A stretch of DNA of 64,000 bases from positions 13,435 through 77,434 of the forward strand of contig CAVPNX010000033.1 in NCBI GenBank assembly GCA_963706885.1, given 5' to 3'. The position numbers were made by a program, and so were the translations under genes. Position 1 is the first letter of the stretch; the number at the start of each line of letters is the position of its first letter. This document shows, piece by piece, positions 7,994-19,204 of this stretch. The notes under the pieces are model-generated. The model was not told the origin of the DNA. It saw only the letters and a list, made by a program, of their open reading frames with translations, and searched no databases. This stretch comes from Prado023 sp963706885 (GTDB taxonomy: Bacteria > Actinomycetota > Actinomycetes > S36-B12 > CAIYMF01).

Positions 7994-9436
7994 CTACCAG
8001 GACCGGTCGAGCGGCCGGCCCTCCGCGTACCCAGCCGCCGACTGCACGCCCAGCAGCGCGCGCTCGTGGAAGCCGGCCATCGACGTCGCGCCGGCATAGG
8101 TGCACGCCGAGCGCACACCGGAGGTGATCGAGTCGATCAGGTCCTCGACGCCGGGACGCACCGGATCGATGTACATGCGTGAGTGGGAGATGCCCTCCTC
8201 GAACATGGCCTTGCGCGCACGGTCGAAGGCGGACTCGTCGGAGGTGCGACCGCGCACCGCCCGCGCCGAGGCCATCCCGAAGCTGACCTTGTAGGCCTTG
8301 CCGGACGGATCGATCTGCAGGTCCCCGGGTGACTCGTACGTGCCCGCGAACCAGGATCCGATCATGACCGCCCCGGCCCCGGCGGCCAGTGCGATGGCGA
8401 CGTCCCGTGGGTGGCGCACTCCCCCGTCGGCCCAGATCCAGCGACCCTCCTTGCGAGCGGCGGTGGCGCAGTCGATGACGGCGGACAGCTGCGGGCGGCC
8501 GACGCCCGTCTGCATCCGCGTGGTGCACATGGCACCCGGGCCGACCCCCACCTTGACGATGTCCGCGCCGGCCTCGATCAGGTCCAGGGTGCCGGCCGCG
8601 GTGACCACGTTCCCCGCGACCACCGGCACCGAGGGGGCCACGTGCCGCGCCTTGCGGACCGCGCCCAGGGCCTCGACCATCTTCTCCTGATGGCCGTGGG
8701 CAGTGTCCACGACGAGGATGTCCACGCCCGCGGCGAGCAGGGCCTCCGCCCGACCTCGCACGTCTCCGTTGACGCCGATCGCCGCTCCCACGCGCAGCCG
8801 CCCGGCGGGGTCGAGGGCGGGCGCATAGACGGTCGCGCGCAGGGCGCCGGGCGCAGTAAGGACGCCCACCATGGTGCCGTCGGCGGCGACGATCGGGGCT
8901 ACCTTGCGCCGGGCGTGGTGCATGGCCTCGAACGCCTCGCGCGGCTCCACTCCGTCGGGGAGGGTGAAGACCTCCTCGCTCATGACGTCGGCCACGCTGC
9001 TGAAGCGGTCGGTGTCCACGCAGTCGGACTCGGTGACGATCCCCACCGGCACGCCGTCGCGCTCCACGACGGCCGCCCCGTGGGCGCGCTTGTGGATCAG
9101 CGACAGCGCCGCACCGATCGTCTCGTCCGGGGACAGCCGCACCGGGGTGTCATACACCGGGTGGCGAGCCTTGACCCAGGCGACGACGTCGGCCACCACC
9201 TCCACGGGGATGTCCTGCGGGATGATCACCAAGCCGCCGCGCCGGGCGACGGTCTCGGCCATCCTCCGGCCGGCGACGGCCGTCATGTTCGCCACGATGA
9301 TCGGGATGGTCGCCCCCGAGCCGTCGGGGGCTGTGAGGTCGACGGAGAACCGGGAGGCGACTGCCGAGCGGGTCGGGACCAGGAACGCGTCGTCGTAGGT
9401 CAGGTCGTGGGCGGGCAGCTCGTGGAGGAAGCGCAT
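7994..9436 (-). CDS. guaB1: GuaB1-family IMP dehydrogenase-related protein (likely GMP reductase)
   Basis: A 480-residue TIM-barrel protein of the IMPDH/GMPR superfamily with two CBS domains inserted at about residues 95-215. The flap cysteine loop is clear (GPGAMCTTRMQTGVG), as are the phosphate-binding segment ADGGVRHPRD and VGVGPG. The actinobacterial GuaB1 paralogue differs from true IMP dehydrogenase GuaB2; work on the mycobacterial protein assigned it GMP reductase activity, converting GMP to IMP in purine salvage. That assignment is transferred here by family. The ATG start at 9436 fits the conserved N terminus (FLHELPAHDLTYDDAFL). It is transcribed divergently from the P-loop gene at 9494. 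Confidence 0.9.
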   Translation of the reverse strand: MRFLHELPAHDLTYDDAFLVPTRSAVASRFSVDLTAPDGSGATIPIIVANMTAVAGRRMAETVARRGGLVIIPQDIPVEVVADVVAWVKARHPVYDTPVRLSPDETIGAALSLIHKRAHGAAVVERDGVPVGIVTESDCVDTDRFSSVADVMSEEVFTLPDGVEPREAFEAMHHARRKVAPIVAADGTMVGVLTAPGALRATVYAPALDPAGRLRVGAAIGVNGDVRGRAEALLAAGVDILVVDTAHGHQEKMVEALGAVRKARHVAPSVPVVAGNVVTAAGTLDLIEAGADIVKVGVGPGAMCTTRMQTGVGRPQLSAVIDCATAARKEGRWIWADGGVRHPRDVAIALAAGAGAVMIGSWFAGTYESPGDLQIDPSGKAYKVSFGMASARAVRGRTSDESAFDRARKAMFEEGISHSRMYIDPVRPGVEDLIDSITSGVRSACTYAGATSMAGFHERALLGVQSAAGYAEGRPLDRSW

Positions 9437-9493
9437 GCCGCCACGCTATCCCGGGAGGGTCGGCGGCGGGGTGGGTCTGCGTAGGCTCTCGTC

Positions 9494-10099
9494 GTGCGTC
9501 GCGTCGTGATCGTCGGGAACTCCGGGTCGGGCAAGACGACTCTTGCCGACCAGGTCGCAGGCCGGCTGGGCGTGCCGCACGTCGAGCTCGACGCGCACTT
9601 CCACCAGGCCGGGTGGACTCCGACTCCGCCGGACGAGTTCGCCGAGGCCGTCCGGGAGGCCCTGGATGCTGCCGATGCCGCGTCCGGCGGGTGGGTGGTG
9701 TGCGGCAACTACCGCCCCGTGCGCGCGCAGATCTGGGCACGTGCCGACACCATCGTCTGGCTGGACCTCCCGCGCCCGCTCGTGATGTGGCGCGTGACGC
9801 GCCGCTCGTTCGGCAGGGTGGCCCGGCGCACGGAGCTGTGGAACGGCAACCGGGAGTCCCCGGCGAACCTGCTCGCCCTGCACGACTCCGAACGCTCGGT
9901 GATCCGCTGGGCGTGGGACGGCGTGGAGCGCTACCGGCGCACGTACATCCCGGAGATGGCCAGCGCCACGTGGGCCGGCGTCCGCTGGTCCCGGCTGCGC
10001 TCGACGCGGGCGGTGGCGAAGTGGCTGGAGTCGGTCCGACCGACAGCTCGTCCACAGGCCAGCGACGGGACTCTCGACCGTTGGCCCTACTCCCGCTAG
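9494..10099 (+). CDS. P-loop NTPase, adenylate/shikimate kinase-like
   Basis: A 201-residue protein starting at GTG 9494. Walker A GNSGSGKTT is at residues 8-16, followed by HVELDAHFHQAGW and VWLDLPRPLVMWRV. This resembles the small kinases often annotated as AAA family, topology modulation or FlaR-like proteins. The substrate is unknown. The last about 20 residues (after WLESVRP) look like non-homologous tail sequence, and the stop at 10097-10099 is directly followed in the same frame by a truncated VapC. A rearrangement may therefore have replaced the original C terminus. Confidence 0.75.
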   Translation: MRRVVIVGNSGSGKTTLADQVAGRLGVPHVELDAHFHQAGWTPTPPDEFAEAVREALDAADAASGGWVVCGNYRPVRAQIWARADTIVWLDLPRPLVMWRVTRRSFGRVARRTELWNGNRESPANLLALHDSERSVIRWAWDGVERYRRTYIPEMASATWAGVRWSRLRSTRAVAKWLESVRPTARPQASDGTLDRWPYSR

Positions 10100-10417
10100 G
10101 TGCGCATGCACCTGAGCGTGCTGACCGCAGGCGAACTCGAGAACGGCATCGAGCGGCTGCGCCGGCGCGACGCGCAGTCTGCCCTGGTGCTGCAGGCGTG
10201 GCTGTCGGAGGTCGTCGACGCCTTCGAGGATCGGATCCTGCCCGTGGACCTCGATGTCGCACGAGGGTGGGCGACCCTGGGTGTCCCTGACCCGGTACCC
10301 GTGATCGACGGGCTTCTGGCCGCGACGGCTCAATGCCATGGGCTGGCCGTGGTCACCAGGAACGTCACTCACTTCCACGCGGCCGGGGTCGACGTACTCA
10401 ACCCATTCTCGGGCTGA
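10100..10417 (+). pseudogene. Truncated VapC-type PIN-domain toxin
   Basis: The frame encodes HLSVLTAGELENGIERLRRR, a middle segment, then PVIDGLLAATAQCHGL and VVTRNVTHF, ending NPFSG. This is the standard VapC C-terminal two-thirds with the Glu of GELE, the Asp of VIDGLLAAT and the Asn-rich end. The first 40 or so residues, with the LDTN motif that supplies the first metal-binding Asp, are missing. The only start available is GTG 10100, abutting the stop of the preceding P-loop gene in the same frame. No antitoxin gene is visible. I call it a toxin remnant that is probably inactive. Confidence 0.75.
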
Positions 10418-10532
10418 CGGTCCCGAACTTCTCGGACTGCCCGCACTCCCCCTCACCACCCCTGCCCCACCCGTTCGGCTCAACCCGGCTCCCCCACGTG
10501 CCGACGATCACCCCGGGAGAAGGGGGCGCACC

Positions 10533-12230
10533 ATGGCGCGCAGGAAACTCGGCGACACGTTGGTCGGGTGGGGGGTCATCACGCCCCAGCAGCTCGAGGC
10601 CGCCCTCGAGGCCCAGGCCCGGGACGGGCGAACGGTCCGCCGGCGCATCGGTCGCGTGCTGGTCGACGCGGGCATGGTGACCGATGGTGCCGTCGCTGCT
10701 GCGCTGGCCGACATGCACGGGCTCCAGGTGGTGGACCTCGAACTGCAGATCATCGACCCCGGGGTCGCCCGACGGATCCCGCACAGCATCGCCGTGCAGC
10801 ACGTCGTCCTTCCGCTGACTGTGCGCGAGGGCGTGCTGCGAGTGGCCGTCGCGGATCCGGTGGACGTCGTCGCGCTCGACGACCTGCGGATGCGGGCCCA
10901 AGGGCTGCGCCTCGAGGTGGTGGTGGCCGCCGAGACCCAGTTGCGCGACAAGATCGCCGAGCTCTGGAGCCAGGTGGTCACCGAGGACGCATTGGAGAAG
11001 TTCGTCTCCGAGCTGTCCGTCGACGAGGAAGTGAACCTCGAGGCCGGAGATGACGAGGGCGCGGTCGCCGCCGTGCAGCAGATCCTCTCAGCGGCCGTGC
11101 GCGCCGGAGCGAGCGACGTGCACATCGAGCCGATGCGCGATGGGGTGCGGGTGCGGGTGCGCATCGACGGAACGCTGCGGCCGTTGATGTCCCTGCCACG
11201 CAGCGGGCACTCGTCGATCGTTGCGCGCACCAAGATCGTCGCCGGGCTCGACATCGTTGAGCGGCGGGTCCCACAGGATGGTCGCGCGCGGCTGCGCGTC
11301 GACGGTCGCGACCGCAACCTGCGCGTGTCCACGCTGCCCACGATGCACGGGGAGAAGATCGTGGTGCGGCTGCTGTCCGATCAGGCGTCACTGCCGAGCC
11401 TCACCGATCTCGGGATCGGCCTTGACCAGGAGTTGATCCTGCAGAACGCCCTGCACCTGCCGCAGGGGCTCGTGCTGATCACGGGCCCGACAGGCTCGGG
11501 AAAGTCGACCACCCTGTACGCGGCGATCCGGCAGATGATCAACGACGAGCGCAACCTGATCACCCTCGAGGATCCGGTCGAGATCGAGCTGCCCGGCGTG
11601 GCCCAGGTACAGGTCTCCGACAAGACCGGAATGACGTTCGCGGCCGGACTGCGCTCAGCGCTGCGCCAGGACCCGGACGTGATCATGGTCGGCGAGATCC
11701 GCGACCAGATCACCGCCGAGCTTGCCGTGCGCGCGGCCCTCACCGGTCACCTCGTCCTGTCGACCCTGCACACGAACGACTCCGCGTCCGCGGTGATCCG
11801 GCTCGTGGAGATGGGTGTGCCGAACTACCTGGTCGCCTCGTCGCTGACGCTGTCCATGGCGCAGCGGTTGGTGCGCAAGCCCTGCCGGGAGTGCGTGGTG
11901 CACTCCCCTGCCGACGCCGACACACGACGGCGCCTCGGGATGACCGACATAGAGGCAGCGGCGTGCGTGGCATCCGTGGGGTGCCGGTCGTGCGGGATGT
12001 CCGGGTACTCGGGGCGGATCGGGCTCTACGAGATGTTGCCCATCACCCGTGGCGTGCGGGCAGCGCTGATGGCCGGTGCGGGCGAGACAGCCATTGCGTC
12101 GGCGGCAATGTCGGACGGGTTCCGCTCGCTCCAGCGGCTGGGGGTCGAGTCGGCGGTGGCGGGCTTGACGACGCCGGCGGAGTTGTTGCGGACGTTGTCC
12201 ATCGACGCGGAGGCGCTTTCGGCGGTGTAG
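10533..12230 (+). CDS. pilB: Type II/IV secretion-type ATPase (PilB/GspE family)
   Basis: A 565-residue hexameric secretion ATPase that would power type IV pilus or pseudopilus assembly at the inner face of the membrane. An N-terminal MshEN domain (about residues 1-150) is followed by the N2 domain (SDVHIEP, RVRIDG) and Walker A GPTGSGKST at about 318. The Asp box, Walker B (VGEIRD), a His box (TGHLVLSTLHTND) and a tetracysteine zinc element (CREC, then CRSC) follow. The ATG at 10533 has a purine-rich upstream stretch (GGGAGAAGGGGG). No pilC, pilT, pilin or prepilin peptidase gene is within this window, so the ATPase is an orphan here. Confidence 0.9.
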   Translation: MARRKLGDTLVGWGVITPQQLEAALEAQARDGRTVRRRIGRVLVDAGMVTDGAVAAALADMHGLQVVDLELQIIDPGVARRIPHSIAVQHVVLPLTVREGVLRVAVADPVDVVALDDLRMRAQGLRLEVVVAAETQLRDKIAELWSQVVTEDALEKFVSELSVDEEVNLEAGDDEGAVAAVQQILSAAVRAGASDVHIEPMRDGVRVRVRIDGTLRPLMSLPRSGHSSIVARTKIVAGLDIVERRVPQDGRARLRVDGRDRNLRVSTLPTMHGEKIVVRLLSDQASLPSLTDLGIGLDQELILQNALHLPQGLVLITGPTGSGKSTTLYAAIRQMINDERNLITLEDPVEIELPGVAQVQVSDKTGMTFAAGLRSALRQDPDVIMVGEIRDQITAELAVRAALTGHLVLSTLHTNDSASAVIRLVEMGVPNYLVASSLTLSMAQRLVRKPCRECVVHSPADADTRRRLGMTDIEAAACVASVGCRSCGMSGYSGRIGLYEMLPITRGVRAALMAGAGETAIASAAMSDGFRSLQRLGVESAVAGLTTPAELLRTLSIDAEALSAV

Positions 12231-12331
12231 GCGGAGTCCTCCACCCCGCGGTGGTCACAGGGGCTGCCGTGCGAGCGCTGCGACCCTTCGAGCGAGTCGC
12301 TCGTCGAGCAGCTGCAGGCCGACTGGCAGCG

Positions 12332-12862
12332 TCAGCGCGCATCACGCAGCGCGCGGAGCACGGCAGTCTCGCGGGCGACCCAGGTCTGGGCAGTACCGCC
12401 GGCGAGGACTCGCTCGTTGGCGTGAAGTGCCTCGTCGACCCCGATCCACACCGGCTCGAACGCGAGCTCATGCTCGTAATCGTCGAGGCTCTGGTCGTGG
12501 ACCACGTCGGTCACGTCGCACGGGCGGTACGTCGACTCCATCCGGAAGAACGCGCCCGGTTCGCGGGCCCGGCGGTGTTCGAGCGCCACCACGATCACTT
12601 CCCCAACCCGCGTGACAGTGCGTCCGCACTCCTCGGACACCTCGCGGATCAGCGCCTCGTCCGGGGACTCCCCCGGCTCAAGCCCGCCGCCGGGGAACTT
12701 GTAGTCCCCGGCGATCCTCGAGTGGACCATCAGCAGGTGCGTGTCGCGCCGGATGACGGCCCGGACGGCCACCCGCTGGATCACCTCCGCCGGCTCGTCC
12801 GGCACCGGGTCGTGGTCGATCCGGATGCGCAACGGCTCCGCGCCGTCGACCTCGGGCCTCAC
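12332..12862 (-). CDS. Nudix hydrolase
   Basis: A 176-residue protein with a complete Nudix box: FPGGGLEPGESPDEA followed by REVSEECG at about residues 56-80, including the REVSEE metal-binding glutamates. The family hydrolyses nucleoside diphosphates linked to another moiety. The substrate is not predictable from sequence. A GTG at 12862 begins only 5 bp after the rpoD stop codon, so it is most likely the last gene of an rpoD transcript. It is convergent with pilB, and about 100 bp between them contain only a short palindrome (12289-12303). Confidence 0.85.
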   Translation of the reverse strand: MRPEVDGAEPLRIRIDHDPVPDEPAEVIQRVAVRAVIRRDTHLLMVHSRIAGDYKFPGGGLEPGESPDEALIREVSEECGRTVTRVGEVIVVALEHRRAREPGAFFRMESTYRPCDVTDVVHDQSLDDYEHELAFEPVWIGVDEALHANERVLAGGTAQTWVARETAVLRALRDAR

Positions 12863-12867
12863 AACCC

Positions 12868-14500
<1,633 letters not shown>

Positions 14501-14680
14501 CAGCAGATGCCTCTCACCTCGACGTCCGGGCGCGCAAGGCATGCGCCGATCCCGGGAACGTGGTCATTCTGTCATGTGCCCGAGTCAGGGCGGACACCCT
14601 GATGCAACGACACAAGCGCCCCCGTCTGTTCCCGCTGACGGTCCGTGGCAAACCCCGTCAGCCCGACGATTCGTCCGGAA

Positions 14681-15076
14681 TCAGGCCTTGACCGCAAGGA
14701 CGGGGATCGTCGACTCGAGCAGGATCGACTGCGAGTTGGAGCCCAGCACGAGCTTGCCGACCGGGGAGCGCCGCCGGATCCCGATCACGATGAGGTCGGC
14801 AGAGATCTCCTCCGCCGTGTCCAGGACGTCGCTGACCGGGTCCTTGCCCCGGACCAGATGCCGCAGGTCGTGCTCGACGTCGGCCGAGTGCAGCATGGCG
14901 TGGACGCGGTCCAGGGCCTCGGTGCGCTCCATCGCGGTGGCGCTGTCGAGCTTCTCACCATGGTCGGAGTACACGACCAGCACCATGCACCCCCGGAGCC
15001 TGGCCTCCGCGATGCCCTGCCGAACCGCGGCGTCACCCTCGGGGCTGGCGACGTACCCGACCACGACTCCACTCAT
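14681..15076 (-). CDS. Universal stress protein (UspA family)
   Basis: A 131-residue single-domain Usp protein. It starts MSGVVVGYVASPEG with a GGGAGG ribosome binding site 7 bases upstream of ATG 15076. The C-terminal nucleotide-binding signature is present as VIGIRRRSPVGKLVLGSNSQ (compare G-2x-G-9x-G-S/T), suggesting an ATP-binding Usp. Such proteins act in the cytoplasm during starvation or oxidative stress. It appears monocistronic, between rpoD and metY on the same strand. Confidence 0.85.
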   Translation of the reverse strand: MSGVVVGYVASPEGDAAVRQGIAEARLRGCMVLVVYSDHGEKLDSATAMERTEALDRVHAMLHSADVEHDLRHLVRGKDPVSDVLDTAEEISADLIVIGIRRRSPVGKLVLGSNSQSILLESTIPVLAVKA

Positions 15077-15177
15077 CGATACCTCCCTGACGTGTCTGGG
15101 CACCACCGTAGCGGTTCGGGGGCGCGGATTCCGGTCAGGCGTCCGGCACGTCGCCGAGCGTTCCCTGGGCAAGCGAT

Positions 15178-15245
15178 CCGGCCCCCCGTCACCCAAGGAT
15201 CGGACCCCTCGAGGGGGCCGAGATCACGGGGTGCCGGGGGGCCGG
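15178..15245 (-). terminator. Strong GC hairpin downstream of metY
   Basis: CCGGCCCCCCG (15178-15188) is exactly complementary to CGGGGGGCCGG (15235-15245). The stem continues inside as CACCC/GGGTG, and a nested CCCCTCGAGGGG hairpin sits within the loop. It begins 13 bp after the metY stop codon, so it is placed as its terminator. As usual in high-GC genomes there is no clear U tract. Confidence 0.6.
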
Positions 15246-15257
15246 CGATCTGCTGGG

Positions 15258-16574
<1,317 letters not shown>

Positions 16575-16661
16575 CTCGACGTCTCCTCGTGGTGGCCCCA
16601 GGGGGCCGTGGCGGGTGTGACGTTGGTCTGGAATCGGGTGTGCCGAGTCCCAGGCCCTCGT

Positions 16662-16693
16662 CGGGTCTGGGGCCTTGCTGGGAGCAAGACCCG
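16662..16693 (-). terminator. Hairpin between the SAM riboswitch and metY (possible expression platform)
   Basis: In the leader RNA, CGGGTCTTGCT pairs with AGCAAGGCCCCAGACCCG: an outer CGGGTCT/AGACCCG stem and an inner TTGCT/AGCAA stem separated by a bulge. It starts 27 bases after the riboswitch aptamer and ends 87 bases before the metY ATG. It could be a conditional terminator of the riboswitch; no U run follows, so control of translation is an alternative. Confidence 0.5.
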
Positions 16694-16720
16694 CGCTTGC
16701 TGCGTCCCGCCGGCGGCGGT

Positions 16721-16808
16721 AGCAACCAGGTCCTCACCTGGGGCACCCCACCGCGGTGGGAGGGTTGCCGCCCAGCAAGCCAGGGCTTGATGCTGGGACT
16801 CTTGACCT
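16721..16808 (-). ncRNA. SAM-IV-type riboswitch
   Basis: On the minus strand, AGGTCAAGAGTCCCAGC opens the aptamer. CAAGCCCTGGCTTGCTGG, CGGCAACCCTCC, ACCGCGGTGGGGTGCCCC and AGGTGAGGACCT follow. The ends pair (AGGTC with GACCT) to close P1, and the CGGCAACCCTCC...GGTGGGGTGCC core is the conserved SAM-binding core of actinobacterial SAM-IV riboswitches. It lies about 150 bp upstream of metY in the sense orientation, so S-adenosylmethionine should repress metY. A covariance-model search would confirm the class. Confidence 0.88.
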
Positions 16809-16873
16809 GTCGCAGAAGGTACACGGGCCCGATGGATGGCGCAAACGCGCTCCAGCCGGCGTGTCGGTGGGCG

Positions 16874-17926
16874 TCATCGCCTCCCCGGGTTTCGGCACTC
16901 GGACTCCGGGAGGCCGGTCAGGGACTCCCGCCAGGCCCGTGGATCGCAGCCCCCGGCCATGAGCTGCGAGGCCAGGCGGGCCAACCGGTAGTCGGGATCC
17001 TCCTCGAGGGCGCGCTGGATGCACAGGGTCGCCAGGGCGCCCCCGCCGCGCATCCAGGCCACGAGCCCGGTGAGGGTCGCCACGGGGGCGACGGAACCCT
17101 CAGGTGCGGTCCTCAGGGCATCGCAGAGCACCTCGATGGTCGTCTCCCAGCAGCGGTCGCAGTGGTGCCCGCGGACGACCAGCCGGTGCAGGACGACGTC
17201 CCGGACGCGGATGTCGTCCAACGCGCGCAGCATCCGCACCGCCCGGGCCGGTGTGGACGGCATCATCGGGGCGCCGCAGCTGTTGCGGGGCAGCAGCACC
17301 CCGGTGAGGAACGCGATCTGCGCGTCGCGCCAGCGCTGCGTGGCCAGTGGTGGGCGTCTGCGGGCCATCACCCGCTGGACCTCCGCAGCGCGCTCCTCGT
17401 TGCGGGTGATCCGGGCTGAGAGGTCGGTGCGGCTGCCCAGAGGGGCGTAGCCGGCGTAGACGTACTCGGCGCGCACGGCGTTCATGACCTGGGTGTCCAG
17501 GGGCGTGCCCTGCGTGGGGCAGCAGGCCGGATCCATGCAGGTGTGTGACCACCACATGCGCCCGTTCGTGCTGAGGTTGGCCCCGACCTCGATGCCGAGC
17601 ATGTCCAGTGCGGACGACAGTGCGCGCAGGAAGCCCGCACTTGACACCTCATCACGCGCCCTGTCGTCGGGGTCCTCGACCCAGGCGACCCAGTCGATGG
17701 CGAAGCCACCCGTCCGCTGGATGCTCAGGGCGACCTGGGCAGCGGCCTCAGCGGCCTGCTCGTGTGGCGGCAGGTCGACGCGCAGGACGACCGGCGAGAC
17801 CCTCCCGGGCACGCCATGGATGAAGGCGACGAGCGATCTCTCCGGCTGGAAGCCCAGGAGTGGGGCGCAGGACGCCACGAGTCCGCTGGGACAGGTGATC
17901 GGGGGCAGGTCGGCTTGGGCTGTCAT
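16874..17926 (-). CDS. DUF4192 domain-containing protein
   Basis: A 350-residue protein beginning MTAQADLPPITCPSGLVAS with the LLGFQPERSLVAFI motif, characteristic of DUF4192, an actinobacterial family of unknown function. A cysteine-containing segment (CMDPACCPTQG) and a HHCDRCWETT segment could bind metal, but this is inference. No signal peptide or membrane segment is seen. It is followed downstream by the metY leader on the same strand; no function can be drawn from neighbours. Confidence 0.8.
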   Translation of the reverse strand: MTAQADLPPITCPSGLVASCAPLLGFQPERSLVAFIHGVPGRVSPVVLRVDLPPHEQAAEAAAQVALSIQRTGGFAIDWVAWVEDPDDRARDEVSSAGFLRALSSALDMLGIEVGANLSTNGRMWWSHTCMDPACCPTQGTPLDTQVMNAVRAEYVYAGYAPLGSRTDLSARITRNEERAAEVQRVMARRRPPLATQRWRDAQIAFLTGVLLPRNSCGAPMMPSTPARAVRMLRALDDIRVRDVVLHRLVVRGHHCDRCWETTIEVLCDALRTAPEGSVAPVATLTGLVAWMRGGGALATLCIQRALEEDPDYRLARLASQLMAGGCDPRAWRESLTGLPESECRNPGRR

Positions 17927-17992
17927 GGGCCAACCGTTGCCCGTGATCGGGCGACCGTGAAGAGCGCCGGGATGATCTGTGGACAGCCGTGC

Positions 17993-18454
17993 TCAGATGT
18001 CCTCACCGACCGCGAGGATCTTCGCGGTCCAGGTACCGGCGGGGGCAACGACCACACACTCGTCACCGGCCGTCTGGCCCAACAGGGCGAGGGCAAGCGG
18101 TGAGGTGTCGCTGATCCGCTCGTCGTCGAGGTAGGCCTCCACCGGATCGACGATCCGCACGACGCGACGGTGTCCGTCGGCGTCGGTGATGGCAACTCGG
18201 CTCCCCAGCGTGATCACCGGCCCGAGGTTCGCCAGATCCAGGGTCCCGGACGTGCCCAGAAGCACCATGAGTCGATCGTGCTCGGCCTGGAGTCGCTCGA
18301 AGTCGGCCACGACACGCTCGTCGCGCTCGTCCTCCACCAGCATGGGGCGCATCGCGGGGAGCTCCTCGTGCGCGATCTCGTCCACCCGTGCCTGCAGCCC
18401 TGCCCGCCCGTGGGGCGTCAGCATCACCTGCGTGTGCTCAGTCACCACTGCCAC
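17993..18454 (-). CDS. GreA/GreB-family transcription elongation factor-like protein
   Basis: A 153-residue protein with an N-terminal helical region (about 12-75) and a C-terminal GreA-type domain: GSRVAITDADGHRRVVRIVDP, ISDTSPLALALLGQTAGDECVV. The tip region that carries two acidic residues in true GreA is not obviously conserved, and the protein is divergent. It may instead be a Gre-related regulator of RNA polymerase. The start is taken at GTG 18454; in-frame alternatives at the next GTG codons cannot be excluded. Confidence 0.7.
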   Translation of the reverse strand: MAVVTEHTQVMLTPHGRAGLQARVDEIAHEELPAMRPMLVEDERDERVVADFERLQAEHDRLMVLLGTSGTLDLANLGPVITLGSRVAITDADGHRRVVRIVDPVEAYLDDERISDTSPLALALLGQTAGDECVVVAPAGTWTAKILAVGEDI

Positions 18455-18724
18455 CCACCCTCCGTTGGTCCCCCACGTCCCTCAGGGGCGTGAACCGTGA
18501 GGGTACCCGGTGGTCGTGGCACATGACGCAGTGGGACCCATGAGGTCGGTGCGGACGTTGAGGGGCCCGAACATCCTGCGGCTTCCCCTCCGCAGAGCGC
18601 CCGGGCCCTGTTGATCAACGTACCGTCGCCGTGCCCGCGCGCCGGGCAACGGCACGCCGAGGAGGCCCACGAATCGGCCCACCCCGCGGATGCAGCCGTC
18701 CCGCGCTGGTCGCAGACTGGACCC

Positions 18725-19204
18725 ATGGCCCGCTACAGCACCACCACACTCTTCACCGCCGCTCCCCCTCTGGTCGTCCTGGACCACCTTGCGGACTTCG
18801 CCAGCGTGGCCGACTGGGATCCCGGAATCACCGCGGCGTCCCTCATCGCGGGCGAACCGGGGCGGGTCGGGTCCCGCTACCAGGTCACGGCGACCTTCGG
18901 ACCCCGACACATCCCGCTCGAGTACGTCATCACCGAGAGGGTGGACCCCGGTGACGATCGACCGGGGCGGGTGGTCCTCGTTGCGGACGGCGGGTCCTTC
19001 ACCTCCCACGACACCATCACCGTCACAGCCGTGGAGGGCGGCAGCCAGGTCCAGTACGAGGCGATCCTGACCCTCCCTGGGGCGCGACGTGTGCTGGACT
19101 GGCCCCTGGGCCTGAGCTTCCAGGTGATCGGGCGCCGGGCGGAGAAGGGGTTGCGCGCCGAGCTCGCGGAGCTTGCCCTCGCACCTGACGGGGGGCCCGA
19201 ATGA
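18725..19204 (+). CDS. SRPBCC-family protein
   Basis: A 159-residue single-domain SRPBCC protein starting MARYSTTTLFTAAPPLVVLDHLADFASVA at ATG 18725. GRVGSRYQVTATFGP and a closing amphipathic helix are visible. The frame extends further upstream without homology, so the internal ATG was chosen. Its stop overlaps the start of the following short-chain dehydrogenase gene by 4 bp (ATGA), showing tight translational coupling. This suggests that the two act on the same, probably hydrophobic, substrate. Confidence 0.8.
   Translation: MARYSTTTLFTAAPPLVVLDHLADFASVADWDPGITAASLIAGEPGRVGSRYQVTATFGPRHIPLEYVITERVDPGDDRPGRVVLVADGGSFTSHDTITVTAVEGGSQVQYEAILTLPGARRVLDWPLGLSFQVIGRRAEKGLRAELAELALAPDGGPE

Noticed and set aside
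12231..12331. Palindrome CGAGCGAGTCGCTCG (12289-12303) as a terminator between pilB and the Nudix gene
   Set aside because: The stem is short, lacks a loop and any U tract; support is too weak to list as a feature.
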